NCBI GenBank assembly: GCA_040388785.1
Contig: JAZKBD010000018.1
Coordinates: forward strand, 1-64,000
Direction of reading: 5' to 3'
Length of the DNA stretch: 64,000 nt
Source: 66-474 sp040388785
GTDB taxonomy: Bacteria > Pseudomonadota > Gammaproteobacteria > Xanthomonadales > Rhodanobacteraceae
The notes under the pieces are model-generated. The model saw only the letters and a program-made list of their open reading frames with translations, made no database searches and was not told the origin of the DNA. Of this stretch, positions 53,935 to 63,164 are shown piece after piece. Both the position numbers and the translations under genes were made by a program. Numbering within the stretch: the stretch's first letter is position 1; the number at the start of each line of letters is the position of its first letter.

Positions 53935-55766
53935 ATGATTGCACCCGTCCGCCTGTTCCTGCGCATCTACGAGAAGTGGAAGCGCGACACCCTTTACGAG
54001 GGTGATTTCCGTCCCAGCATCAGCATTCTCAAACTTTCCTTCATCGCGCTGTTCATCGGCGGCGCGGCGGCGGTCATCGCGTGGATGCTGTACCGGCTGA
54101 TCGGCCTGGTGACGCACATCGCCTTCGCCAGGCAATGGAACTTCGCTTTCATCCAGCCGGCCGCCTTGCACGCGCCGTGGTGGGTGATCATCCTGGCGCC
54201 CGTCGTTGGCGGCCTCATCATCGGCTTCATGGCGCGCTATGGCACCGAGCGCATACGCGGCCACGGCATTCCCGAAGCGCTGGAAGCGATCCTGTTCCGG
54301 CGCAGCAAGATGATGGCGAAGGTCGCGATCCTGAAGCCGCTGTCGGCGGCGATCGCGATCGGCACCGGTGGTCCGTTCGGCGCCGAGGGTCCGATCATCA
54401 TGACCGGTGGCGCGGTCGGCTCGCTGATCGGGCAAGTGTTCTCGCTCACCTCGATCGAACGGCGCACGCTGCTGGTGGCCGGCGCCTGCGCGGGGATGTC
54501 CGCGACGTTCGCGACACCCATCGCGGCGACTTTGGTCGGTGTGGAGTTGCTGCTGTTCGAACTGCGTCCGCGCAGCACCATCCCCGTCGCGATCGCCTGC
54601 TTCGTGGCGGCGGTGTTGCGGCCGTTCCTGATCGGTCCGGGACCGTTGTTTCCGATCACGGTCCAGTTCCACTTGCACATCGCGGAGTTCGGGATGGCCG
54701 CGGTCAGCGGACTGATGGCCGGCCTGCTGGCGACCGCGGTGACGTTCCTCGTCTACAAGGTCGAGGACGGTTATCGCAAGCTGCCGATCCACTGGATGTG
54801 GTGGCCGGCGATCGGTGCGGTGGTGGTCGGTGTCGGTGGTGTGATCGATCCGCAGACACTGGGCGTCGGCTACGACATCATTTACCAGCTGCTGACGGGC
54901 AAGCTCGTGGGTGCCGCGATCGTCACCTTCATGATCGTGAAAGCGGTGATCTGGATCGTGTACCTAAGTTCCGGAACGTCGGGCGGCACGCTGGCGCCGC
55001 TGCTGGCGCTGGGCGCGGGGTTGGGCGGGCTCGAAGCGATGATTTTTCCCGGCCCGTATCCGCTGCTGTGGCCGCTGCTCGGCATGGGCGCGATGCTGGC
55101 CGCGGTGATGCGGATGCCGTTCACCTCGATCCTGTTCGCGCTGGAACTCACCGGCAACGCCAGCATGTTGCCGGCGCTCCTGATCACCTGCACGACGGCT
55201 TACGGCGCGAGCGTGTTCCTGATGAAGCGTTCCATCCTGACCGAAAAGATCGCCAGGCGAGGGCACCACCTCGTGCGCNNNNNNNNNNGAACATCTTCCG
55301 TCCGTACACGCTCAACCGGCTGGAGTACATGACGGTCAAGGAAGTGATGACGCGCGAAGTCGTGAGCGTTTCGGCGGACATGACAGTCAGGGACTTGCGC
55401 GACCAGTATTTCGGCAGCGAGCAAAAGTACCGCGCGTATCCCGTCGTGGATGCGGCGGGCACGCTGCTCGGCATCGTCGACCGCGCGCGTTTGCGCGAGT
55501 GGCTGGAAAGCGACGCCACCGGCGCAGCGCGCCTTTCCGAGCTGATGAGCGGCGATCCGGTAGTCGCCTTTCCCGAGGAAAGTTGCCAGAGCATCGCCAT
55601 CCGCATGGCGGTGGAAAAGCGCGACCGCATTCCCGTGGTGGATCGCGAGAACCAGCACTTGCTCGGCATGGTCACCCGCTACGACCTGCTGACGCCGTAC
55701 ACGCATACCCACGAAGAGGAGATGTTGCGCGAGCGGGTGTTTCGCGGGCCCGGGCAATCGCACTGA
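53935..55766 (+). CDS. ClC-family chloride channel/transporter with CBS pair, interrupted by assembly gap
   Basis: This is a ClC membrane protein with about ten hydrophobic helices (residues about 25-440). The filter motif GTGGPFGAEGP retains the gating Glu, and GHGIP and SGGTLAPLLALGA correspond to the other anion-binding loops. By eye, the internal proton Glu position (E203 of E. coli ClC) aligns with Leu in GVELLLFE, which hints at a channel rather than an exchanger. After the 10-N gap the frame changes; a true gap congruent to 2 (mod 3) joins it to two CBS domains (YMTVKEVMTREVVSV to MVTRYDLLT). ATG 53935 has no strong ribosome-binding site. Confidence 0.87.
55279..55288. other. Assembly gap (10 N) inside the ClC gene
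   Basis: It lies at the junction of the membrane domain and the CBS region. The frame offset implies a real length of 2 (mod 3). Confidence 0.95.
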
Positions 55767-55824
55767 CGGACTCGGCTCGCGGACGCGATGACGCGCCAGA
55801 GCAGGGCGCCGACGACCGCGCGCA

Positions 55825-56445
55825 TCAACCGCGCAGCGCGACGCCCGTGAGCATCCCCCGCGCGATCATCGCTTCGCGCTTCGAGCGCAGCAGCAGGTGC
55901 CGGCGCCGGCCGCCGAGCTGCCGCCACAGCACGGCCGCACGCACCGCGGCGAGCAACAACGCGCGGACGCGCTGCGCCTGCACGGGCTGCTGCAGGTACA
56001 ACGGATTGCCCACGACAGTGATCCGGGGTTTCAAGCCGGAAAGGTTGGCGCTGTACAGATCGGCGAGGCGCGCGATGATGGTGGGATGCGTGAGCGGGAA
56101 GTGCTGCAACTGGCGCTGCATGCCGGTCAGGCCGTCGCCGAGCCGCTGGTTGATGTCAGGTCGTGCAGCGAGGCTGCGTTCCAGCTTCATCACGTTGATC
56201 AGCATGTGGAACAGCGGCAGGTCGCGATCGTTGCCTTCCACTTGTTCCACCAGCACGCGCAGCCCGCGGCGCACGCCATGATTGCCACCGAACACATCGG
56301 CCGCACTGGCGGATTCCAATTTGAACACGCTGGCCAGGCTGGCCTCCATCGCCTCCGTTTCGCAATCACCCTCGCGCGCGAGGCTGCGCGCCAGCGACAG
56401 CGCCTGGAACATGCCCGCCAGCGCCAATACCCGTGCCTCCTTCAT
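55825..56445 (-). CDS. hflD: High frequency lysogenization protein HflD homologue (DUF489)
   Basis: This 206-residue member of the HflD/DUF489 family is a peripheral inner-membrane protein that in E. coli binds the lambda CII activator. Family segments are ALAGMFQALSLARSLAREG, VLVEQVEG, HFPLTHPTIIARLADLYSANLSGLKPRI (in parts) and VGNPLYLQQPVQAQRVRALL. Its ATG overlaps the mnmA stop (ATGA). The nudJ-mnmA-hflD order is the same as in E. coli, where purB follows. Confidence 0.93.
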   Translation of the reverse strand: MKEARVLALAGMFQALSLARSLAREGDCETEAMEASLASVFKLESASAADVFGGNHGVRRGLRVLVEQVEGNDRDLPLFHMLINVMKLERSLAARPDINQRLGDGLTGMQRQLQHFPLTHPTIIARLADLYSANLSGLKPRITVVGNPLYLQQPVQAQRVRALLLAAVRAAVLWRQLGGRRRHLLLRSKREAMIARGMLTGVALRG

Positions 56446-57545
56446 CGCGTTCCCTCGATCGGTGGCGCATCGGTGGTGTCGATGACCGCGCCGCCGAGGC
56501 ATTCATCATCGCGGTAGAACACCACCGATTGCCCCGGCGCGACGCCGCGCTGCGTGGCGTCGAAGCGTACCGCGCAACGCGCGCCGTCCACTTCGACGCG
56601 GCACGCCTGCGGCGGCTGGCGGTACCGCGTCATCGCCGTGCATTCGAACGATGCGGCGGGAGCCGCACCGGCGATCCAGTGCGTACCGCTTGCAGTCAGC
56701 GCATGGGAGTGCAGCCACGGGCTGTCATGGCCCTGGTCGACATACACGACGTTGGCCGCGACATCCTTGCCCACCACGTACCAGGGTTCGCCGCTGCCGC
56801 CGGCGCAACCACCGATATGCAATCCGGAACGCTGGCCCGGCGTGTAGAACATCGCGCCCTGGTGTTCGCCCAGCGTGCGGCCGTGCGGGGTACGCAATGC
56901 GCCCGGCTGTGCCGGCAGGTAGGTCGAGAGGAACGCGCGGAAGTCGCGCTCACCAATGAAGCAGATGCCGGTGGAATCCTTTTTCGCGGCGACGGGTAAT
57001 CCGGCTTCCTTCGCGATCCCGCGCACTTCGGCCTTTTCGAGATCGCCCAGCGGGAACAACGCCGCGCCGAGCTGATCCTGATCCAGCATGTGCAGGAAAT
57101 AGGTCTGGTCCTTGCCGGTGTCGCGCGCTCGCAGCAAGCGCCAGCGGCCATCCGGGCATTCATTCCTCGCGTAATGGCCGGTGGCGATCTTTTCCGCGCC
57201 ATCCGCGCGCGCGGCATCAAGGAAGGTGCCGAACTTGATCTCGCGATTGCACAGCACGTCCGGATTGGGCGTGCGGCCGGCGCGGTATTCGTCGAGGAAA
57301 TACGCGAACACGCGCTCGCGGTATTCGGCCGCGAAATTCGCGCTGCGGAAAGGAATGCCCAGCTTCGCGCACACTGCCAAGGCATCCTTGCGGTCGGCGT
57401 CGGCGTGGCAGCCCGAGGCAGGATCGTCATCTTCCCAGTTCAGCATGAAGAATCCGGTCAGGTCGTGACCGGCGCGCTTCAGCAGCAGGGCCGCCACCGA
57501 GGAATCGACGCCGCCCGACATGCCGACCGTGACGCGCATGTTCAC
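56442..57545 (-). CDS. mnmA: tRNA-specific 2-thiouridylase MnmA
   Basis: MnmA makes 2-thiouridine 34 in tRNAs for Lys, Glu and Gln. The 367-residue protein has the PP-loop VGMSGGVDSSVAA at the start, the catalytic Cys in NPDVLCNREIKFG and the second Cys in STGICFIGERDFR. The GHYAR segment and C-terminal beta barrel are present. It overlaps both nudJ and hflD by four bases, so the three are one translationally coupled operon. Confidence 0.97.
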   Translation of the reverse strand: MNMRVTVGMSGGVDSSVAALLLKRAGHDLTGFFMLNWEDDDPASGCHADADRKDALAVCAKLGIPFRSANFAAEYRERVFAYFLDEYRAGRTPNPDVLCNREIKFGTFLDAARADGAEKIATGHYARNECPDGRWRLLRARDTGKDQTYFLHMLDQDQLGAALFPLGDLEKAEVRGIAKEAGLPVAAKKDSTGICFIGERDFRAFLSTYLPAQPGALRTPHGRTLGEHQGAMFYTPGQRSGLHIGGCAGGSGEPWYVVGKDVAANVVYVDQGHDSPWLHSHALTASGTHWIAGAAPAASFECTAMTRYRQPPQACRVEVDGARCAVRFDATQRGVAPGQSVVFYRDDECLGGAVIDTTDAPPIEGTR

Positions 57546-58063
57546 GTGCGCTGCTTTGGCAGGAACGAGCGCAGCGTGGCAAGCGGCAGGCGTTGCCCGG
57601 CGAGCCAGTCTTCGAGTGTTCCCAATACCAGCGGGCTGCGCAGCCGCGGCGCATTCTCCGCGATCTCGGCGTAGGTCATCCAGAGCGTACGCGTGATGCC
57701 TGCGTCGAGCGAACGTTCAGGATGGTGCCGCAGCGGATGTCCTGCGAACGCGAAGCGCACGATGTGGTGGTCGTGCACCGGGCTGTGCCACTGCTGCACG
57801 CCGATGAAATGGTCCAGCGCGACTTCCCAGCCGGTTTCCTCCAGGGTTTCGCGCACGGCGGCTTCGGACAGCGACTCATCGTCCTCCAGGTGTCCCGCCG
57901 GCTGGTTGAAACACGCGACGCCGCGGACGTCTTCCTCGACCATCAGGAAACGGTCGCCGTCGGCGATCACGCAGGCCACCGTGACATGCGGGCACCAGAT
58001 GATGTCGCGTTCGGCCGCGGTTGTCGGTTCGTCCATAAGATCGGGCACTGGAAATTCCATCAT
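57542..58063 (-). CDS. nudJ: NudJ-like Nudix hydrolase
   Basis: This 173-residue Nudix phosphohydrolase belongs to the NudJ type, which dephosphorylates thiamine pyrophosphate precursors and nucleotides in E. coli. The Nudix box is GHLEDDESLSEAAVRETLEETGW (positions about 57-79), with the conserved Glu residues intact. The N-terminal strand is HVTVACVIADGDRFLMVEED. It leads the nudJ-mnmA-hflD operon and is divergent from clpS. Confidence 0.92.
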   Translation of the reverse strand: MMEFPVPDLMDEPTTAAERDIIWCPHVTVACVIADGDRFLMVEEDVRGVACFNQPAGHLEDDESLSEAAVRETLEETGWEVALDHFIGVQQWHSPVHDHHIVRFAFAGHPLRHHPERSLDAGITRTLWMTYAEIAENAPRLRSPLVLGTLEDWLAGQRLPLATLRSFLPKQRT

Positions 58064-58079
58064 TTTGCCATCATCTGAT

Positions 58080-58094
58080 GTGACGTTTCGTCAC
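58080..58094. promoter_or_regulatory. Palindrome between nudJ and clpS
   Basis: GTGACG-TTT-CGTCAC is perfectly symmetrical and is directly preceded by CATCA-TC-TGATG (58069-58080). TATACT at 58117-58122 is a possible clpS -10 box without a good -35. This is a possible operator of unknown regulator. Confidence 0.35.
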
Positions 58095-58144
58095 CACGCG
58101 CCCGTGTCGCCGGGCATATACTCGGGCCAAAGAGCAGGACCCTC

Positions 58145-58477
58145 ATGACGCCAGGAAAAACGCACGACAACGAAACCGAGCATGAGCAGGGCGTGGCGGT
58201 CGAACCCAGCCGTCCGGAAACGGCACGGCCGCCGCTGTACCAGGTGGTGCTGCTCAATGACGACTACACGCCGATGGAGTTCGTGGTGGTGGTGCTGGAG
58301 ACGTTTTTCAACATGGCGCGTGAACGTGCAACGCAGGTGATGCTGCACGTGCATACGCGAGGCAAGGGTGTTTGCGGCGTGTTCAGCCGCGAGGTCGCGG
58401 AGAGCAAGGTGGCGCAGGTAAACGAATTCTCGCGCATCCACCAGCATCCGTTGTTGTGCACGATGGAAAAATTGTAA
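58145..58477 (+). CDS. clpS: ATP-dependent Clp protease adaptor ClpS
   Basis: ClpS delivers N-degron substrates to ClpAP. The 110-residue protein has a disordered N-terminal extension (about 1-28) and the core YQVVLLNDDYTPMEFVVVVL with the conserved Asn-Asp-Asp-Tyr-Thr-Pro-Met-Glu-Phe substrate pocket. The His of MLHVHTRGKGVCGVFSREVA is present. It lies 43 bases upstream of clpA. Confidence 0.97.
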   Translation: MTPGKTHDNETEHEQGVAVEPSRPETARPPLYQVVLLNDDYTPMEFVVVVLETFFNMARERATQVMLHVHTRGKGVCGVFSREVAESKVAQVNEFSRIHQHPLLCTMEKL

Positions 58478-58520
58478 CCGTCCCCATATCGGGGGAAAGA
58501 GATTTTGGAGACCCCATTCC

Positions 58521-60797
58521 ATGTTCAGCAAGGACCTCGAATACACCATCGGGCAGTGCTACAAGGAGGCCCGCGAGCAGCGCCACGAGTTCATGACCGT
58601 GGAGCACCTGCTGCTCGCGCTGCTCACCAATCCCACCGCGGCGGCGGTGCTGCGCGGCTGCGGCGCCGACATCGACAAGCTCGCCAAGGACCTGCGCTCC
58701 ATCATCACCGAAACGGTGCCGGTGCTGCCGTCGGGCGACGAGCGCGACACGCAACCCACGCTGGGTTTCCAGCGCGTGCTGCAGCGCGCCGTCTATCACG
58801 TGCAATCCTCGGGCCGGAAGGAAGTGACCGGCGCCAACGTCCTCGTCGCGATTTTCGGCGAGAAGGACTCGCATGCCGTGTATTTCCTGCACCAGCAGGA
58901 AGTCGAGCGGCTGGACGTGGTCAATTACGTTTCGCATGGCATTGCCAAGATCGGCCATGAGTCCGATGCCGCGCCCGCCGCAGGCGAGGCGGGCCCCGAA
59001 GCGGAAAGCGAAACCAAGGACAAGGACAACGCGCTGGTCGAATACGCGACCAACCTCAACGAGCGTGCCGAGCAGGGCAAGATCGATCCGCTGATCGGCC
59101 GTGAGGAAGAAGTCGAGCGCACGATCCAGGTGTTGTGCCGGCGGCGCAAGAACAACCCGCTGTACGTCGGCGAATCCGGCGTGGGCAAGACCGCGCTGGC
59201 GGAAGGCCTGGCGCGCCGCATCGTCGAGGGCAAGGTGCCCGAGGTGCTGGAAGACGCCACGATCTGGGCGCTGGACCTGGGCGCACTGGTCGCGGGCACC
59301 AAGTACCGCGGCGATTTCGAGAAGCGCCTGAAGGCCGTGATCGCGCAGTTGAAGAAGGACCCTCACGCGATCCTGTTCGTCGATGAAATCCACACCATCA
59401 TCGGCGCGGGTTCGGCGTCGGGCGGCACCATGGACGCGTCGAACCTGATCAAGCCGGCGCTGGCGTCGGGCGAACTGCGCTGCATCGGCTCCACCACATT
59501 CCAGGAATTCCGCGGCGTGTTCGAGAAGGACCGCGCGCTGGCGCGCCGCTTCCAGAAGATCGACGTGGTCGAACCTTCGGTGGCCGACAGCGTGGAAATC
59601 CTGAAGGGCCTGAAGACGCGCTTCGAAGAACACCACAATGTCAGCTACAGCGACGAGGCGCTGAAGGCCGCGGTGGATTTGTCGGTCAAGCACATCCCCG
59701 ATCGCTTGTTGCCCGACAAGGCCATCGACGTGATCGACGAGGCCGGCGCGCACCAGCGCCTGCTGCCCGACGACAAGCGCACCGGCAAGGTCGACGTGAA
59801 CGAGGTCGAATACATCGTCGCGCGGATGGCGCGCATCCCGCAGAAGCAGGTCTCGGCCTCCGACCGCGACGTGCTGCGCAACCTCGACCGCAATTTGAAG
59901 ATGGTGATCTTCGGCCAGGACCAGGCGATCGACACGCTGGCATCCGCGATCAAGATGGCGCGTTCGGGGCTCGGCAGCCCCGACAAGCCGATCGGCAACT
60001 TCCTGTTCGCGGGTCCGACCGGCGTCGGCAAGACCGAAGTCACGCGCCAGCTGGCGCTGCAGCTCGGCATCGAGCTGGTGCGTTTCGACATGTCCGAATA
60101 CATGGAACCGCATTCGGTGTCGCGCCTGATCGGCGCGCCCCCGGGTTACGTCGGTTTCGACCAGGGCGGCCTGCTCACCGAATCGGTGGTCAAGCATCCG
60201 CACTGCGTGCTGCTGCTGGACGAGATCGAAAAGGCCCATCCGGACCTGTTCAACATCCTGCTGCAGATCATGGACCACGGCGTGCTCACCGACACCAACG
60301 GACGCGAAGCGAATTTCCGCAACGTGATCCTGGTGATGACGACCAACGCCGGTGCGCGCCAGGCCGCGCGGCGCAGCATCGGTTTCGTGGAACAGGAACA
60401 CGCCACCGACGCGATGGAAGTGATCCGCCGGACCTTCACGCCGGAGTTCCGCAACCGGCTCGACGCCGTGGTGCAGTTCAAGTCACTGGACTTCGACCAC
60501 ATCCTGCGCGTGGTCGACAAGTTCCTCATCGAACTGGAAACGCAGTTGCTGGAGAAGCGCGTCAGCCTGAACGTCACGTCGGAAGCGCGGCGCTGGCTTG
60601 CCCAGCATGGCTTCGACCCGCAGATGGGCGCGCGTCCGATGGCGAGGCTGATCCAGGACAAGGTGAAGCGCGCGATCGCCGACGAGTTGCTGTTCGGCAA
60701 GCTCGCCGAGGGCGGCAAGGTCAACCTGGATGTCAGCGACGGTGAACTCAGCGTCGACACGGAGTCGCCGGAGAAACTGCCGGCGGTGGTCGAGTAA
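58521..60797 (+). CDS. clpA: ATP-dependent Clp protease ATP-binding subunit ClpA
   Basis: ClpA is the AAA+ unfoldase of ClpAP. The 758-residue protein has the N-domain (about 1-145) that binds ClpS, D1 with Walker A GESGVGKTALAEG, and D2 with Walker A GPTGVGKTEVTRQ and Walker B LLLDEIEKAHP. An IGFVEQ-type loop near residue 620 (RRSIGFVEQEHATD) matches the ClpP-docking IGL-type loop region. GGAG lies about ten bases upstream of the ATG. A terminator follows. Confidence 0.97.
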   Translation: MFSKDLEYTIGQCYKEAREQRHEFMTVEHLLLALLTNPTAAAVLRGCGADIDKLAKDLRSIITETVPVLPSGDERDTQPTLGFQRVLQRAVYHVQSSGRKEVTGANVLVAIFGEKDSHAVYFLHQQEVERLDVVNYVSHGIAKIGHESDAAPAAGEAGPEAESETKDKDNALVEYATNLNERAEQGKIDPLIGREEEVERTIQVLCRRRKNNPLYVGESGVGKTALAEGLARRIVEGKVPEVLEDATIWALDLGALVAGTKYRGDFEKRLKAVIAQLKKDPHAILFVDEIHTIIGAGSASGGTMDASNLIKPALASGELRCIGSTTFQEFRGVFEKDRALARRFQKIDVVEPSVADSVEILKGLKTRFEEHHNVSYSDEALKAAVDLSVKHIPDRLLPDKAIDVIDEAGAHQRLLPDDKRTGKVDVNEVEYIVARMARIPQKQVSASDRDVLRNLDRNLKMVIFGQDQAIDTLASAIKMARSGLGSPDKPIGNFLFAGPTGVGKTEVTRQLALQLGIELVRFDMSEYMEPHSVSRLIGAPPGYVGFDQGGLLTESVVKHPHCVLLLDEIEKAHPDLFNILLQIMDHGVLTDTNGREANFRNVILVMTTNAGARQAARRSIGFVEQEHATDAMEVIRRTFTPEFRNRLDAVVQFKSLDFDHILRVVDKFLIELETQLLEKRVSLNVTSEARRWLAQHGFDPQMGARPMARLIQDKVKRAIADELLFGKLAEGGKVNLDVSDGELSVDTESPEKLPAVVE

Positions 60798-60828
60798 GGT
60801 ATTTGCAGCGACCCACGGCGACGAAAAC

Positions 60829-60855
60829 AAAGCGGCGGCCAATGGCCGCCGCTTT
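60829..60855 (+). terminator. Terminator after clpA
   Basis: AAAGCGGCGGCC-AAT-GGCCGCCGCTTT, a 12-bp stem ending in T, 31 bases after the clpA stop. Confidence 0.9.
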
Positions 60856-60872
60856 CATGTATCGACTGCGAA

Positions 60873-60934
60873 GACACTGGATCCCGTGTCAGCGGCCATC
60901 CATGGCCTGCACGGGATGAGTGCATCCTGCACTC
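60873..60934 (-). repeat. Cluster of three mini-hairpins downstream of infA
   Basis: On the minus strand, starting within the infA stop codon: GAGTGCA-GGA-TGCACTC (60934-60918), GGCCAT-GG-ATGGCC (60907-60894, identical to 16181-16194) and GACAC-GGGATCCA-GTGTC (60890-60873). Every loop region contains GGAT. The cluster may end infA transcripts or be a dispersed repeat. Confidence 0.78.
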
Positions 60935-61151
60935 ACTTGTTGCGATAGGTGATGCGCCCCTTGGTGAGATCATAGGGCGTCATTTCCACCTTCACCTTGT
61001 CGCCGGTGAGGATGCGGATGTAATGCTTGCGCATGCGCCCCGAGATGTGCGCGGTGACGACGTGCCCATTTTCCAGTTGCACCCGGAACATAGTGTTGGG
61101 CAGGGTTTCCTGCACCGTGCCTTCCATTTCGATGACGTCGTCTTTGGCCAT
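60933..61151 (-). CDS. infA: Translation initiation factor IF-1
   Basis: IF-1 is a 72-residue OB-fold protein that blocks the ribosomal A site during initiation. The sequence MAKDDVIEMEGTVQETLPNT, followed by FRVQLENGHVV, HISGRMRKHYIRILTGDKV and PYDLTKGRITYRNK, is essentially canonical. It is convergent with clpA. In E. coli the order is clpS-clpA-infA-aat; here aat is about 44 kb away. Confidence 0.98.
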   Translation of the reverse strand: MAKDDVIEMEGTVQETLPNTMFRVQLENGHVVTAHISGRMRKHYIRILTGDKVKVEMTPYDLTKGRITYRNK

Positions 61152-61308
61152 GGGATTGCACTTGGCGCGAATCGTAAACCGTGCATTCTGCCACGACGGG
61201 GGCTTGCGCGAAAGCGCCGGCTTCGGAAGGTGGTCGTGCACGCGTCGACGAGGCATCGGCCGTGCACTGCGCCATGTTACATTGACGGGCATTTCGCCCA
61301 GGCACGTC

Positions 61309-62055
61309 ATGCGCGTCGTTTGCATCCATCCAGCCCGCGACACTGTCCAGTGCGGCGCGGGCCCCGTGCATGTCGGCAGCGCGCCGGACAACGATATCGT
61401 GCCCGTCGGGGCGGGCGTCGATCCGCACCATGCGACCTTGACCGCCGATGCACGCGGGCTGCTGCTGACGGTGCAGCCGGATTGCCAGCGCGTGTACGTC
61501 AATGCGCGCGCCGTGCGCGAGAAGGCGCTGCTCCGCTACGGCGATACCCTGACCCTGGGCGCGAACAAATTCCTGCTGGCCGCCGACGCGGCGCCGGTCG
61601 AAATCCAGGACGCGGGTGATCCGATCACGATCGGGCACGCGGGTTTGCGGGTGATGTCGGGCGCGGCCTCGGGCCAGTTGCTGCCGATCGCGCCGGAATT
61701 GCGGCTGGGTGCGGGCAGCCGCCATTTCGGCGACTTGTCGTACGCCTGTCGCGTGGCGCAGACGGATGATGGATTGATCTTCGAATCCGAAAGCGCCGCG
61801 CCGCGCGTCAACGGTTGGCGTAGTCAGCGCGTACGGCTGTCGCCCGACGACCAGATCGTGCTGGGCGAACACCGCGTCGTGGTCGAGGCGCCCGGCTTGC
61901 AGTGCCGGACGAACGCGATTGAGCAGCCCATGCCGGCCGCGCCCATCGCCGAACCGGAACCCGACGACGCGCCGCATACCGAAATCTGGTGGCTGATCGG
62001 CGCGGCGGTCGTGCTTGCCGCGTTGATCGCGCTGTTTTTGTATTTCCGCTGGTAA
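61309..62055 (+). CDS. Tail-anchored tandem FHA-domain protein
   Basis: This 248-residue protein has an N-terminal FHA domain (about 5-95): PVHVGSAPDNDIV, DPHHATLTAD, VYVNARAVREKALLRYGDTL. A second, weaker FHA-like repeat lies at about 120-205 (LRLGAGSRHFGDLS, PRVNGWRSQRVRLSPDDQIV). The C-terminus is a single membrane helix (IWWLIGAAVVLAALIALFLYF). FHA domains bind phosphothreonine, so this is probably an inner-membrane phospho-adaptor. No Ser/Thr kinase is in the window. It is 158 bases divergent from infA and 23 bases upstream of serC. Confidence 0.78.
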   Translation: MRVVCIHPARDTVQCGAGPVHVGSAPDNDIVPVGAGVDPHHATLTADARGLLLTVQPDCQRVYVNARAVREKALLRYGDTLTLGANKFLLAADAAPVEIQDAGDPITIGHAGLRVMSGAASGQLLPIAPELRLGAGSRHFGDLSYACRVAQTDDGLIFESESAAPRVNGWRSQRVRLSPDDQIVLGEHRVVVEAPGLQCRTNAIEQPMPAAPIAEPEPDDAPHTEIWWLIGAAVVLAALIALFLYFRW

Positions 62056-62078
62056 TCCCGTTGCAGGAATCCCGAACC

Positions 62079-63164
62079 ATGTCGCGAACGTGGAACTTCA
62101 GTGCCGGCCCGGCCGCGATGCCGGAAGACGTGTTGAAACGCGCCCAGCAAGAGTTGCTGGAATGGAATGGCGCGCGCGCATCCGTGATGGAGGTGAGCCA
62201 TCGCGGCAAAGCGTTCATGGAAATGGCGGCGCGCGTCGAGGCCGACCTGCGCGAACTGCTGGCGATCCCGTCGAACTACAAGGTGCTGTTCCTGCAAGGC
62301 GGCGCGACGCAGCACTTTGCGCAGGTGCCGATGAACATCGCGGCCGACGGCCAGCGCGCGGATTACATCGTCAACGGACACTGGGGCGAGAAGGCGGCCA
62401 GCGAAGCCGCGCTGTACGCGGCGCCACACGTGGCCGCGAGTTCGAAGGCGGACGGCTACCGTTCGATTCCGGATCGGGCGAGCTGGGATCTCGACCCCAA
62501 CGCCGCGTACATCCACATCACTACCAACGAAACCATCCATGGCGTCGAGATGCGCGACATCCCGGCTGTCGGCGACGTGCCGCTGATTGCCGACATGTCG
62601 TCGGACATCCTGTCGCACCCGCTGGACGTGTCGAAGTTCGGGCTGATCTACGCCGGTGCGCAGAAGAACATCGGCCCCTCCGGGCTGGTGGTGATGATCG
62701 TGCGCGAGGATCTGCTGCAGCGTCATCCGCGTCCGCTTCCGAAGATCTTCCGCTATGCGGAATACGCTGCCGCCGATTCCATGTTGAACACGCCCAATAC
62801 TTGGGGCTGGTATCTCGCCGGGCTGACGTTCCAGTGGCTGAAGACGCAGGGCGGTCTTGGTGAAATGGGCCGGCGCAACCAGTCCAAGGCCGACGCGCTG
62901 TACCGGGCCATCGACGGTTCGGGCGGGTATTACCGCAACGAGGTCGATCCCGCTGCGCGTTCGCGGATGAACGTGATCTTCAACCTGCACGATGCCGCAC
63001 TCGAACCGGTGTTCGTGGCTGAAGCGACTGACGCGGGATTGCTCGCGCTGAAAGGGCACCGCGCGCTGGGCGGCATCCGTGCGTCCCTCTACAACGCGGT
63101 GCCGGTCGACGGCGTGCGCGCGTTGTGCGATTTCATGGCGGAGTTCCGGCGGACCCATGGCTAG
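62079..63164 (+). CDS. serC: Phosphoserine aminotransferase
   Basis: SerC makes phosphoserine for serine synthesis and 4-phosphohydroxythreonine for pyridoxal phosphate synthesis. The 361-residue protein begins MSRTWNFSAGPAAMPEDVL. It has LFLQGGATQHFAQVPMN, the HITTNETIHGVEM segment, and the PLP Lys in GLIYAGAQKNIGPSGL. AGGA precedes ATG 62079. It overlaps hisC by eight bases. In xanthomonads pheA commonly lies between serC and hisC; it is absent here. Confidence 0.97.
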   Translation: MSRTWNFSAGPAAMPEDVLKRAQQELLEWNGARASVMEVSHRGKAFMEMAARVEADLRELLAIPSNYKVLFLQGGATQHFAQVPMNIAADGQRADYIVNGHWGEKAASEAALYAAPHVAASSKADGYRSIPDRASWDLDPNAAYIHITTNETIHGVEMRDIPAVGDVPLIADMSSDILSHPLDVSKFGLIYAGAQKNIGPSGLVVMIVREDLLQRHPRPLPKIFRYAEYAAADSMLNTPNTWGWYLAGLTFQWLKTQGGLGEMGRRNQSKADALYRAIDGSGGYYRNEVDPAARSRMNVIFNLHDAALEPVFVAEATDAGLLALKGHRALGGIRASLYNAVPVDGVRALCDFMAEFRRTHG

